NCBI GenBank assembly: GCA_021464245.1
Contig: JADCRB010000069.1
Location: 994,092 to 1,058,091, forward strand
DNA: 64,000 nucleotides
Source: Carallia brachiata
Taxonomy: Eukaryota; Streptophyta; Magnoliopsida; Malpighiales; Rhizophoraceae
Direction: 5' to 3'
Below are positions 1-12,416 of this stretch, in pieces. The notes beneath the pieces were generated by a model. That model was not told the origin of the DNA, searched no databases, and saw only the letters and a program-made list of their open reading frames with translations. Made by a program: the position numbers and the translations under genes. Position 1 is the stretch's first letter, and each line of letters starts with the position of its first letter.

Positions 1-1028
1 TGTGTCGGTAGAAGCATGCCAAATATTAACTCAGTCATAACTCCGCCTAGGTATTTATAATGCATCAAGAGGTACATGCATTATCAAGCATATAAACACA
101 TCATAACCATAATTCACCCCCTGTTGATCTCTTCAGCTGCTTATCATTACCAATATTACCGATGACTAACAAATATCTGAAGCAAGGAGACACTGCCCCA
201 CAAAACGCAAAGAGGCAAAAATGTACCAAACCAATTGAGCTGTAAAGCTCAGTTTTTGGTCCTGAAAGCCTTCACTCACCACCAAAGCAAAGTAGGGACT
301 ATGTGCCACCTCTCATTTATTAGTTTTGGAGGCTTATTTATCATTGCGTCCTGCCAGTTTAAAAGAAACTCTCTCATGTATGAATCCCGCGTTACATGTG
401 ACTTTTCGTAGGGACTACTAATACACAAATAATTGCACTATAACAGAGTTGGCAGAGTCCATATGGATTGGAGAGCAACTGAAATTGAAGAAACTTCCTG
501 ATCCTTACACTCCAAGAACATTTCTCGGCCATATACATCTCATTCTACTCTTTATTTCATGTCAGCTTCTTTGCTGGCCATAAAAATTGGGAAGGCAGAA
601 GATATAAATTCTTCGGCCCCACTAAGGTGGATGTCGATTATTTATTTTTATTTTCCTAAGTTCTCTACATCAATTTTGTCTTCACTTGCGAAGCTGCCTG
701 TGATCGTCCTTCATGTGCCTCAACTCCCATACACAATGAAACATCTCTGTCTAATTAATTCAATTTTTCAGCTTGTAAAGATTGTAGGTGGGAATCATTG
801 AGATTCCTTGTCTAAAATCTGATCGTTTTTATTGGTTTTTCTCTAGTCTTGGTTATTCGTAAGAAAAATGATTTGGAAACATAATGTATTTCCTTAGCTT
901 TCTTGATTAAATTTTTTTTTTATCTTAAAAATAAAAAAATAGGAATGACATCTCACAAATCTGTCCAGATACTTGCACCGTTTCCGTTTCATGGTACATA
1001 GTTAGCAAGGCCCTTTGTTGTTTATATA

Positions 1029-1283
1029 ATGTTTATATTAAGTTATCTATCTGTCGGATCGCCCAGTGACCCAGATTCCTATCCTGATCGGGTTTGGTTT
1101 TATAGCTATGGTCAATCGACGTCGTCACTTACCAGTTACCAGCACACTGGACACCGGACATCAGGTTTTGATCATCGCCAGTTAACAAAGAGTGTCGTTC
1201 CATGGATCAAGGAATTCAGACCCAATAGTCCCGTACTCTCACCCAAAGCTGGACCCTGCATATGGCGGTACAATAGACAGTGA
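1029..1283 (+). other. Coding-like island, unrecognised
   Basis: An open frame of 84 codons in DNA clearly less AT-rich than its surroundings. It ends close to a splice-donor-like GTGAGTAT near 1280. The translation is rich in S, P, Y and W, and I do not recognise a family. It could be a decayed exon or a chance open frame. No neighbouring exon could be joined to it. Confidence 0.2.
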
Positions 1284-1944
1284 GTATCCTTGCCGGTCAA
1301 ACTAATTTTAGTTTAAAAAAGCTGGAAAGTAAGTTTTAAAAAGTTTCAAACGAATATAAATTCACAAAAATAAAAAAAAATATATAAACTGTTAAATATT
1401 ATTAAATAGAATTGACTGTATTATTATTTTTATACTACTTAATAAAAGTTACTTAATAGTGCTCGATCTCAAGGTATTTTGTGGACACCACGAGTAGAAA
1501 ATGGGAATTTGGAAGACTAATTCTTTCACTTTGGAAGCCTTTGGTGTCTTTGCATTCTTTTCCATTCCTTAATTTTTCTCTTCTTTTTTTTTTTAAGAAA
1601 TATCTTTTCTATTCGTAAGTCGAAGTAGATGTTGATTTGTTTTTTTTTTTTTTTCTACAAAGAGCCTTATTGAGCATTGTTATATTCTATTAAACCACTT
1701 TTTATTTTTTATTTTTATTTTTTTTCTATTTTTTTTGAGTGGATTCTATTATACCACTTTAATTTTCAAGATTTAAGATCCTAATATCCATTTATAAGTT
1801 TACTTTGGCAGCCAGAGTATTTGAAATAAATTTACTAGATTAATTTATAATCCAAAAGAGCTTTCGTTGTTTTTTTGTAGGAAGAAACAACAGCTCTTCC
1901 GACAATAATATATCTCCTGACCAGATATCTGTAAAGGATAAAAA

Positions 1945-2108
1945 AAATTACAATACAAAATTTAAACATAAAATGATGATAATAACTTATTATTAAATTT
2001 TAATTATTACTTAAATAATAAATTTAATATAATTAATAATTCATATTTAAATAATAAATACATGTTATTATTTTATTTTTAATTTTTATATTTATATAAT
2101 AAAATTTA
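1945..2108. repeat. AT-rich foldback (MITE-like), family copy 1
   Basis: An almost pure A/T segment whose two halves are roughly inverted copies. It shares a long stretch with 33188-33312, including the core AAATAATAAATTTAATATAA and a later run ending in TTTAATTTTTRTATT. Two dispersed, self-complementary copies suggest a miniature inverted-repeat element. No target-site duplication could be fixed. Confidence 0.45.
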
Positions 2109-3090
2109 TCTGTAAAATTATGCAATCATTCTTGTCTGAACAAAGAAAGACTACGATTTTTTTTTTTTTTTTTGGTTCGTATAAAAAGTATTTTGGGCCT
2201 AAACGGAAGCCCCAAACCTTTGATTTTTCTTAAGAAAAAAAAAAAAAAAAAAAAAGTGAAAACCCAAAACTTAATTGGACTCGACAGTCAGGACACACAA
2301 TAGGAATTGGGAATTAAATTCTTTGGTCCAAGGTCCCCACTTCTTTTCGTACAATTAACTATCTTCTGCAACCAACACAAGCGGATACCTCAACAGCGGA
2401 TCCAAATAATCTAGATGGGGAATCTCATTTGTAGGGGACCAGAAATTTGTCTCGTTGCAAAGGGTCGTCTAAATACAAAAACAGTTTTATAATCAGGAAT
2501 TTTAAGTAGCTTAATTTTATGAGAGAACACTCAAGCACGTAGTGACATGATAAGTTGAATAATTAAATTTAAATAAAAAAATAAATCGTTAAATATTATT
2601 GTATAAATTATATATTTTTATATATTAAGTATTCTCTTAAAGTGAAGTTAGATAGTAGAACTCTTTGTTAATATACAAGTAAAGAAGTTCCTTTCGGCAG
2701 CCGTGTAACTTATTGGTTAGCAGTTTTAAGCCCAACACATAGGCAGCAAAACTCCGAGACACAGGCACAAAGAGTGCTAAAAAGTGAAAGCCATGCCCAT
2801 GTCAGCAACTTCAAATCTACACACCCTCCCCAGCTGACTATGCTGGCCACAAAGACAACGACAATTTTGTTGTTCTATTTTCTTAGAATAAAATGCCTTT
2901 TCGGTCATTACCGCAGTTATCACAACCACATTACAATAAACCATCATAAATGCTACTCATCCCCACAATTCAAATTTATGTTTCATTTGTTGGTTGGCTA
3001 TCAAGAAAATAGAAGGAAACAAAAATTTTATTCCCTATAACCCTTTTACTTTTTGCGATATCACACTCAAATATATTTTTAGATATCACA

Positions 3091-3600
3091 CTCAAATATA
3101 TTTTTAACAGTCAAACCAATAGATATTCGATTGTAAAAAATTTGAATGATATGAATCAACCAAAAAAATTAAAAGATTTAAAACTAATTGTAAAAATCTA
3201 AAATTTAAATGAGTATTATTCTGTTCATGTGGCGGGGTGTTGTGTTGGTAAATTACTTTTGCTGACTCCTAAATTCAAGTGGAGATAACCTTATTTAAAT
3301 TTTAAATTTTTATGAATTTTTACAATTAAATTTTATACTTTTTAATTTTTTTAATTGAATCATATATTTTTTAAATTTTTGACAATCGAGTCATTCCTCA
3401 GTTTGACGGTTAAAAACGTATTTAACCTAATAAATCTAAAGGGTATTTGATCAAACAGTCAAATATATTTTTAACAGTCAAACCGACGGAATGATTCGAT
3501 TGTAAAAAATTTGAATGATATGAATCAACCAAAAAAAAATTAAAAAATTTAAAACTAATTGTAAAAATCTAAAATATAAATGAGTATTATTCGGTTCGTG
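3091..3600. repeat. Three-copy repeat: direct, inverted, direct (about 140 bp each)
   Basis: The unit at 3091-3230 recurs in direct orientation at 3459-3600 with only a few changes, and an inverted, more diverged copy lies between them at about 3291-3427. The unit runs from TATTTTTAACAGTCAAACC to GAGTATTATTCNGTTC. Just upstream, a 25-bp stretch with core ATCACACTCAAATATA is tandemly doubled at 3057-3106. The whole block sits immediately downstream of the cyclin gene's stop codon and could fold into a strong hairpin. Confidence 0.7.
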
Positions 3601-3817
3601 TAGCATGGTAGCATGGAACATTTTCGTCTTTTGAGCAAAGAAGACACCTACTTGTCTCAAATGTCTAACCCATCACTCTTCTTACTTTCAGTTTTTCCTT
3701 TTTTTTTCCCATTCTGCCCTTTCTCATTCTCTCATTGGATTCATTTTTCTTCTTGTTATTGGAGCAGCCAAGGTCAGCATCTGTTTAGACCACGGATAGG
3801 CTTTCAGCCCTTCCTCA

Positions 3818-5785
3818 TCAGCACTGTTGGATCTGAGAAAGTTGGACCCTTTGATTGTTACAACAGCCGCTGATCCTTCTCCTCTTAGCATCTTTTTCTG
3901 CCCTCAGACTGGTGCTTGTGGCAGTCACAATGGTCCCGCTGGTTTCTTCACTTTCTGAGCTTACGAAATGCCGGTCAAGCACGTTGACCGGCGTGTCCAA
4001 ACTCGCCACCGTGTCAAACGCTGACTCGTCTCCTTCGGTTGCTGTATCTTGCATTGCATTGTAGCATTCTAACATGTGTTCCTACATCAAATCACAACAT
4101 TTTCTTATATCAATCTTGATAAACCCAATTGACCCACCATCCAATTCATATCGATTATACAGGTGCCACTCTCAAATTTTTTTGTTTTAACGTGAAAGGA
4201 CATTGTTGGCAATTAATCAAAATACGTACCTTATTTACATATGGACATTTTGATAGAGCATTTCTAAAGGACGACAATTGCAGGGGAAAGAGTTCATGAG
4301 AAGCAGAGAGAAGTGCTGATGCAGCAATTATCGATGGCTTGAACTCTAAAAGTTTAATATCTGCAGGCCAAAGAAATAAGAAATTCATGGCAAGTTCCAA
4401 TCCCCACTGCGAAACGGTGTTTTTTGACTGGAAGACCGCAAGCTAATTATTGAGACTTTGGGTTATTCGGACACATAGTTCGTGAAATGGTTCACGCATG
4501 TTTGTTGTGAAGGGTGAAAATGGAAAGGGGTTAACATTACCAACATAATTGAAGTTTGTCAATATTGATTTTGCACTTACCCTTTTGAGCATTGAGTATG
4601 ATTTCAATAGCTCTAGTTCGAAGAGCCTGCTTCAAAAATGGTTCTCTCAGTTCAAACATGGAAATGAAGAAGCTAATGAAAGAGAAGGGTGTGATAGAAC
4701 GCATTCTCCATTTTAGCGCACCAAGTACAAGGGCCTCCATTCTCTGTATAGTTTGTGTTTCAAATATGAATCTGCCACCACACTGTTCAAAATGGACTAA
4801 CATCAGGAAAATGTTTGTTTTCTTTGCAGGCATTGATAGCTAATATTGTTTTTTTTTACCTGAATATCAGATACAGAGAACTCTGTTTCTTTCATCTTAG
4901 CCGCTAGAGATACACATGAGACTGCAAGAAGACTGATGACCCATGACCTTGGATGCTGTAACACCAGGATTCAGTTAGATGTCCAGAGTTGGACCCAGCT
5001 AAACAATTTACAATACCATTCCAAAAACATTACAAAAGAGAATGTTCCTCCAGGTTTGAAATGGAAGGCAAATCTTTTTTTTTTTTTAATTTTTTAATAT
5101 GGTAGCTGAGTGGACAACCATTTCAGGAGCAAGAATGTTTTGAATGATAATCCTTTGTAAAACCATGCGAAAGAGTTAAAACTTCTTCCAACATATGTCT
5201 TTACTAAGTTTCGAACTCCTAATATTATAGGTAAAGTTTGCCTAAAACCAGTCCAAGTACTAACTGAGCCAACTCAAGTTCGTGGAAGGCAAATCTTCTG
5301 ATGCGTTAATGGCTGCCAGGCTATTGTCAGCTAACCGATATATCATTGGACAAAACCCACATTTCCACACCTTTTGCGAATAATAAAACAGAACAGGAAG
5401 CGAAAATAGAGAACTTGCTGCAGAATTTGTTACCTTTATTGCTTGGCTTGACAGGAATCGATCAAGGTAATTAACAGCAAGATACGATAAGAATGGATCA
5501 AAGTTACAGGATACCTGAAATGATATTTAGAAGCGACACGGTCAAAGGTTAAAATTTTGAGGAATTGACAGCCAATGCAAGAAGAGATGATGTTTTCTTT
5601 GACTGCACCTGCAAAATTGAAGAAACAGCTTCTTGTCGAAAAGTGACATCGAAATCTATTGCCTTGCGGGTCTTTGAGTAGTTCTGTGAAGGCATGTGCT
5701 CAGATTCTGCTAAGAAAAGAAAAGGGACACCGTCGAGGCGAAGCTCATGAGAATTTGTTAATGGGTTTTCAAGATCGAACTCCAT
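3818..5785 (-). CDS. CYCD6;1: Cyclin D6;1-type D-cyclin, six exons
   Basis: A G1 cyclin that activates a CDK. The known family member acts downstream of SHORT-ROOT/SCARECROW in formative root divisions. Exons, read on the minus strand: 5785-5609, 5514-5434, 4955-4860, 4782-4581, 4360-4230, 4081-3818. All joins are GT-AG and keep frame, giving 316 residues. The start was chosen because MEFDLENPL matches the family N-terminus; the longer open frame upstream (to 6007) is probably 5' leader. The cyclin-box core YLAVNYLDRFLSSQ lies at about residues 66-80. ALKWRMRSITPFSF follows in exon 4, and a basic KRRR near the C-terminus may be a nuclear signal. The short leader has LFLAE where many D-cyclins carry the Rb-binding LxCxE, so no canonical motif is seen. 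Intron 2 holds a SINE at 5077-5282. Assignment to D6 rather than D5 rests on the N-terminus and on VNVLDRHF near the end. Confidence 0.9.
5062..5297 (-). mobile_element. tRNA-derived SINE in CYCD6;1 intron 2 with 15-bp TSD
   Basis: A 206-bp insert (5077-5282) is bounded by perfect direct repeats TGGAAGGCAAATCTT (5062-5076 and 5283-5297). On the minus strand it starts with a Pol III A-box-like TTGGCTCAGTTAGTACTTGG and carries a B-box-like GGAGTTCGAAAC. Its tail is the poly-T run at 5075-5087 on the plus strand. This is the expected structure of a tRNA-derived SINE copied in the same sense as the host gene. It does not touch either splice site. Confidence 0.85.
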
Positions 5786-6798
5786 TGATGACTCTGTTGC
5801 AACCCACAGCAGCCTTGAGAATAGAGCACGAAAGATGAGACTTAATCGAGAAGGTTGGGATGATAATAAAGAGAAGAAAAGCGCCCCGACATAGATAAAA
5901 GAAATAGAAAGCGGTGCGACTCTTTTAAGTCCTTGTGACTTGGAGGAAGCTACGGAGAACTTTTTTTCTAAGAGATTCTCTTTTTTTTGTCCAAAATATT
6001 TGTCCAATTGAAATTTTTTATAATAAAAGAAATAATAAGATATACTTTTTATTTTTATTAAAAAAATATTATAATAATTTCAAAAAATTACACTTTGGTT
6101 CCAATGGACAAATATTCAAACAGAAAAAAAATCAAGATTTGTACTCTTTTCCTTTTTATTAATACATTAGTATTAACTGTTAGTTAAAGAAATGAGTCAC
6201 TGCAAAAAAGAGTGCTTTGTACCTGAATTAAATCTCTCGGATTAGGCCGAATAGTTAAGCCATGGAGCCTTGAACTACACTCATTCTCTTTTACATGTGA
6301 TGCTTTGCAGACAGCATTTTGGATTAAAATTTCTCATGATGTAGGTGTGAAATTTTGATTAAGTAGCGAGCAGAGAGAAGGGTCGACAATCGGATGGGGG
6401 TCAGGCCTCTCTCAGACTGAGGATGAAGATTGAAGGCATGTCAGCAAAGGATTGGCTGCAGATTAAAAGTCGGATTTTCTTTTTGTTTCTTTCTTTCTTT
6501 ATTTTTTTTTCTTGGTTAGTGATAATGGATAAATGAGACTTTAAACATTTTTAGAATCGTAAGAAATTAAATTTTGCGAATTCTCATTTTTTAAGGGTAG
6601 CAGATTTTCCTAGTCACTCTCTGTATCACACAAAAACTGATAGGTGTCTAATTATAGAAATGAGAAAAATTAAGAAGTCAAAGAAAGTGGATAGAGAAGA
6701 AGGATACGATAAAATGAGATTTCAAAATTGCATTTTCAGATTTCATTAACCTAACCCCTATATCAAAGGCCCCGTCCCCATTATGTATTCCAATTCTC

Positions 6799-7005
6799 CG
6801 CCCATACACTGGCGGACGCACGTTGTTGCCCACCCTGATAAAAAAAACATAAATATAATTTAATATAACTTTAATTCTTTATCTTCACTGAAATTATGTA
6901 ATTGTTATGTCTTTTATTTACGTTTTTATTTTCTTTTGTATATATATATGTATATAAATTTTATCTTACCTGATAAAAATTTTTAGATTCACCACTGCAC
7001 CCATA
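6799..7005. mobile_element. hAT-type MITE, 191 bp, 8-bp TSD
   Basis: The element is 6807-6997. Its ends are CACTGGCGGACGC on the left and, read inverted from the right, CAGTGGTGAATCT, the pattern of plant hAT terminal repeats. Flanking octamers CGCCCATA (6799-6806) and CACCCATA (6998-7005) differ at one base, fitting an aged 8-bp hAT duplication. The interior is AT-rich and non-coding. It lies about 1 kb upstream of the cyclin start. Confidence 0.65.
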
Positions 7006-7009
7006 TAAC

Positions 7010-10000
7010 AGTATTTTATAAAAATTGTGCATTTTGAGATTTCAAAATTGCATTTACATTTCCAGCATAAAAAATTAATTGAGTTAAGATCTTTTGTCAC
7101 CCGATAGTCAACGTTCCCGAAAACCAATTCTTCCATTTTCCTAGGTCTTTCGAGTATGAGAAAAATCAATTAATTATGATACAAAAAATTATCTGATATG
7201 AATCCGGTTTGCAACTTTGCAGACAAAACAAACTAACCGCGCGAGCATGAGCATGTGGATGATATATATATTTCTTTGAAAGAAATTTGAGTTGGGTTAA
7301 AAAACACCGAATATAAATTGAGAGTACTGTAAGAATAAAACACTGATTTCAGAATAATGATAAAAGAGAGTCCATTTTTGATAGAGAAAGGACAGGTGAC
7401 CGAGTTAAGAAAGGACAGAAAGACGGGCCAAGATGATGTGTTAAATTCACACATTAACTTTTTATTAAAACTTAAAGTTTCTCATTTAAAAAACACACGA
7501 TTTGTAATAAATAACGTAAAATGTGCAATAAATATAATTGAATGTTTAATGAGTTACAAAAGATACATTTTACACATCATTTTTTTTGCCCATGTAGTGT
7601 GTTTTTTTAGCAAAAAAATTTGCATTTAAAAAAATGTTTTTAATGTATAGAATTCACAAATTACGTTAACCGGAAAAAAAAAAAAGAATTTACAAATTAC
7701 CTCAGCTTCGTCTCCCCACCTGTGTACATGTATTTAAACCCTTTTGACTTTTTTTTTTGGGAAAGGAATTCGGTCTCGATGACTAAGTTGCTTAAATGAT
7801 AATCTTACTGTAAAATATTGACTCGTACTGGAATTTTGTGGTCTTAGATGGATATAAAACCAATATTGGTATGATAGTTTCCTTGTCTCGTCATTTTTTC
7901 TTTTTTGACAAAATGTTTGCTCAAGGTGGCTTCTGTTAGTGAAATTAGTCAATGACCTTTGTCTATTTGACCAAGTCTCAGCGATTGACATTGGTACAAA
8001 GTTCCTGTCAGAATGACGTTTTAATATTTTAGTAGAAAAGCTTTGACCTCAAAAAAAAAAAAAACGTTAGTTTACGATCCGGCCTGATCTAGCCATGTAT
8101 TTGTGCTTGTGCCTAGACATTTTATGGGATAGACATTAGAAGAAAAAAGAAAAAGATACTCATAATGACGAAAATGAATAACCAAACTAAAAGAAGAAAG
8201 TTATCGTTATAATTGATAATAATTTAACGTGCTTCTCTCACGTTTGACCTGGATTTAAGTCTCAGCCCTCGCAATATGTAATGTTTCTCCTTTAATTATC
8301 AGTTGACTTGTAAATACGCAGTACAAGTTTCAAACATGTTAACACTATAGTCAGTTTAAGGGGTTCCTGCTCAGGTCCAACAGTACTCTGTTGATAGATT
8401 TCTCTCTATAGGGAGATTAAATGAGAATAGTAATTGGTGACTTTTGACCTCGACATGCACATGCGATCGTCCGGAAATTTTTTTTTTTTTGTTAAAAAAA
8501 AAAAATAAAGCTTCATTACATAATTTTTTAGAAACATAAATTAAAAAAAAATTGCGAAATTGAATTGAGAGACCTACTTAACAAAATAAATTAATTATTT
8601 CCCTTAATTATTTGTTGTTCTCTTTCACGACTGAATCAAGTTCTTGTATACGTTTTTTATCAAAAAAATGTATCACTTAGAATTAACTTGATATTTTCGG
8701 TTAATCTGTTATCAGCCCATGAAAATAGACCATGTTCGATCTTCCATGCGGAGAAAGAAGGAATGATAGCCAGAGCGAAGACAACATTTATTGACATTAA
8801 TTTAATTTGACTGTTCAACTAAAAAAAAAATTGACTGTATCTACCAAATCCCATATGTATAGAATAATATATATATATATGTACTGTTAATAAACCATAG
8901 ATAACGAGAAGTGGACTTCAAATTCTACTTCTCGTTTTTGTCATTCGACAATAAATGGACAAAGACGAGTTTGGAAAATCGCGGATTTTTTTTTCACCAA
9001 AAAAAAAATGTATGGATGGTGTCTTGTAATCTTCAAGGTAAACTTACAGAAAATAAATTTATAATACTTATAATAATTATTAATACTTTTAAAATTGTAT
9101 AAAGTAAATATATATTTAATTTTACCAATTATTTTTAAGGATTCAAACTCATACTTGCTCATGCAAACAAATCTTTTAATCAATACATTACAATCAGTGG
9201 CGAGCGGCGGGAACATGGCCGATTTCTAACACATCAAACTAGGCAACCGGCCCCAAGTGAAATTATTAACATCTACACGAGCAAAACTCATGATCTGCGT
9301 AGTAGGAACGAACCTTCTAACCACCATATTACAATGAGTGGCGAGCGGCGGGAACATAGGCCGATTTCTAACACATCAAACTAGGCAACTGCCCCCAAGT
9401 GAAATTATTGACATCTACACGAGCACTCTTTCAAACACATAAACAACTATCTTTAAGGTTCTCTAAAGTCTCAGTAATTTACAATGAGCGCCAAGTCTTT
9501 TTTTCTTGGCTGTGACTGGTTGACAACTTTGATATGAGAGAGTCCAACTGTTCAATCCTTTCATATTTGGTAGACAGAGGCTATCAATAGGACAAACTAG
9601 CGGTTGTATAGTGGAGAACAAAGATCTCGGAAAAGAATAGTTTGACAAGGTTACTAATTTCGTATAATAAGGGGCAAGTCAATGAAGAAAATGTCATATA
9701 TATGCTAAATTAATCAACCCAATTTCAATATTGTATCCCAACTAAACCTAACTTCATTGGTAACAAAAGCATGGGAAGGTTAGAGACTCAAATCTCTCTC
9801 AAATTCCCACAAAATATGAATTTTACAACCAATACAATGCATGACCCAAAGTCTCACATTGAAAAGCTAAAACAATGATATCTATGGTCATTTTTTAGCT
9901 GGGAAAGGCCCCAACATAACTCTCAAGTGCACCTACTTTTGAAATTCTACAACCAATCCATCCATCTCTTTTGACTCTTGCCTTTAGTGCCTGAAACCCA

Positions 10001-11390
10001 CATGATGCAACTGTCTTTTTTCTATTTTCCTTACTTTATTTGGAGGTTATCATTATTGATTATTGAGCCAATGGAAACCTTTCTTAAATTGCTAATTCAT
10101 GTCGAAGATTAGCAGCATGATTAGCACCACACGATCGCCGTCCTTCTCGAACAATTCTAAATGATATCAAGTTAATAGTTCAGAGACTTGGACGTTCAAG
10201 GTGGGCTATGAGCTTGACCTAGTCAACACTGCAACCTAGCCCTTGTGGAAAATTCTAAAGTGTGGATGCTAATTATTATTATTTTTTTCTGGGTACGAGA
10301 TACTCCCGCACACTATTACGTACGAAACATGTAGATGTTAACTATAAGTTAGGATTTAGGCCCCATGTGCAGTTATGGGCTGATAATTTGGTCTGTAAGA
10401 CGCAATAATTGAATAGCAAATTAATTGTCACTCGGTGACTTTTCATGTGCCTTGGGGTAATCCGTCCCATGATTTAATTGCCTCGCAATAGGCAATGCGG
10501 CTATGGACAGTTGTTATAACCATCTATAAGCAATGTATTAATTTCAGACATTTATTGCTATTTTCTGGTTGTGAGGATGTTAGATTCCTGTCATATGTGA
10601 ATCAATTAGCAGTGAAATGTTCTGGCACTTCCTTTTAGTTATATACTCAGTTCTCTCTAATCGGTTGAACCGTAGGTTTTTTTTTTTTTGGTGGGGGGGG
10701 GGGGTTTGCTTCAAGGTTGCTCCTTCTCGTATATTCTCTCCTTTTCCTTTATTTATTCACCCTAACCTAAGTATTCTTTCCTTTCTTTTTTTCCCTTTAC
10801 TTTTCTGGTTTGGGTCTCTTCTGCTTTGACGACAACAAGGATTCTTTGTTCTGTTTGTCTTGGTATAAGAGAAAGTGTAAAGAAACCCAAACATGTCCTT
10901 TTTCACTCCATGGATCCGGAGGCTTATATACACGCTTTTGCTTTTCACCACTCTCACACCACTTGTGTATGGTACAGAAACAAAATTGGATCGACTTACA
11001 TATAATTATCCAGTACAAATCTTAAGCCCTTATAATTAGGCGTATTAATTTTTCAATACACTTATGATATGTTGTCAATAATTTTTACTTTTTTTTTGTT
11101 GTCATAAGACATGGTCTAAACTCATATTACAACTAAGGGTGTGGCAGCATGAAAGAGGTGACAATTAAATTTCTAACCTTTTTTTTTTTTGTTTTTAAGT
11201 TTGTTAGGAGGTTCAATGAGTCATGAGCTATACAATGGAAATAACTCTCCTCTCACATCAAACACATATCTTCATCTCAAGATTTGAACTTAAAAACTTT
11301 TTAAATAAAAATCCAACCACCAAAGTGTCTCTTAAATGACAACTTTGTCTTTTACATACATCATCAATGTAATATTCCATAAGATAGAAG
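7010..11390. other. Gene-free interval between cyclin and petC
   Basis: No gene is supported. The interval is AT-rich with poly-T/poly-A runs, a TA run near 8868-8880, and a duplicated stretch described separately. Two stretches (around 8215-8320 and 9740-9830) contain weak tRNA-promoter-like boxes and may be old SINEs. The T-rich/G-rich run at about 10677-10703 is simple sequence. Open frames here are short and lack recognisable domains. Confidence 0.5.
9186..9425. repeat. Direct repeat, about 98 bp, period about 141 bp
   Basis: Copy one is 9186-9283 and copy two is 9327-9425, with only a handful of differences. Both contain GTGGCGAGCGGCGGGAACAT and end CATCTACACGAGCA. The repeated block is much richer in G and C than the surrounding DNA. 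I see no open frame, terminal repeat or tail, so the origin is unknown; a local tandem duplication is simplest. Confidence 0.8.
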
Positions 11391-11396
11391 TAAAAT

Positions 11397-11669
11397 TAGT
11401 TTTAAATAATTATAAATTTGTATAATTGAGTCCTACACCTTTTCGTTTTTTCATTTTAATCTTAAAATTTTAAGATCGTTGCAATTAAATCCTTCAATCA
11501 ACAAAATCAAAATTATTTATATTAGGTGAATGTATGGTATTAAATGGTTTGGCCCAATTCTCTCGACAAAAGGACTTAATTGTAACAAATCTTAAAAGTT
11601 TAGGGTTGAAATGAAAAAAAAGAAAAGATTTAAGATTCAATTATCAAAATTAATAAAAATTTAGGACTA
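11397..11669. repeat. Foldback/MITE, arms about 105 bp
   Basis: The left arm (from 11397, containing ATAATTGAGTCC and TTGCAATTAAATCCTT) is matched in inverted order by the right arm ending at 11669 (AAGGACTTAATTGTAACAAA, then TTCAATTATCAAAATT). Arms are imperfect but collinear over about 105 bases, around a short centre. No coding capacity and no clear target-site duplication. Confidence 0.65.
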
Positions 11670-11768
11670 TTTCTTTTTATCCATTGGAGCTACTAAAATA
11701 ACTTTAGGAGAATGAAAATTAATTTCTTTTCTGCGATGAGATTAATTTTTTTTAGTCTTATAAAAACT

Positions 11769-11900
11769 AGAGTCTAGTTGGTTGGGAGAGAGGGATGAAG
11801 GACCAAGTCTGAAGTTCGAACTCCAGAATTAGTAGTTGGAACTTACGCAGCTGTTGCTGCAACCCCGACTAACTGTTCTTTTATCTCAATATTTCACTGA
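11769..11900 (+). mobile_element. Probable tRNA-derived SINE (old)
   Basis: A-box-like TCTAGTTGGTTGGGAG at about 11773 is followed about 35 bases later by a B-box-like GAAGTTCGAACTCC. Spacing and motifs fit a tRNA-derived SINE head. No poly-A tail or target-site duplication could be found, so this is a weak call. Confidence 0.4.
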
Positions 11901-12416
11901 TAAGAAATGAGTCCAATGGCTCAATCCGGCCTGTTGTTGGGTCTCAAGCCCATCACGAGGTTTCATATTTTTTGTGAACCAGTTCTACATGGTAGGAACC
12001 GGGGCACCATCTCCCCCCTTTTTAGTGGGAAAAAAATTAAAAAATAGAGCGTGAAAAAGAGACACACGTTCACGCCATGTTCCCATGCAGATAGCACCAT
12101 TATTGTGTTTTGCTCAGTTATTATCGTGGACAAGGAGGAGTGTCGACAACCCCAGGTCGGCCTTTGCGGCACGCAGGACAAAATCAATTTCCTACATACA
12201 TCCTCTGAATGTATCGCCATTCCCTCACTCGCCGGTGAGTATCAAAAGAAACGCAATCAGTACTGCTGCCACGGAATTGAAATTGCGTAAGGAATATTTT
12301 TGTCTGTGAGGTTGTCTATGTGCATGCATGACATGTCGTTTTGTCAATGTCTTAATTATTACGATCGTAGAGCTAATCATTTCTAGAAGCACAAGCAATT
12401 AAATTGGATATTGGTT

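Larger units (their letters stand above)
1..3056. other. Gene-poor left flank
   Basis: I find no convincing gene here. Most of it is AT-rich DNA with poly-T/poly-A runs (for example around 1591, 1640, 2158 and 2238). Two short stretches have more balanced composition and open frames: about 440-660, and 1029-1283. Neither shows a domain I recognise. They could be decayed exons or ends of a gene lying off the left edge. Confidence 0.5.

Noticed and set aside
5786..6007. N-terminal extension of the cyclin open frame by 74 codons
   Set aside because: The family N-terminus starts at the internal MEFDLENPL; the extension is hydrophobic and unlike cyclins, so it is probably 5' leader.
10677..10703. 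G-run next to a T-run as a possible regulatory G-tract
   Set aside because: A single homopolymer-like run with no partner tracts for a quadruplex; treated as simple sequence.
12051..12309. Overlapping plus-strand open frames resembling a transit-peptide start
   Set aside because: No downstream exon could be joined and no family was recognised; left unannotated.
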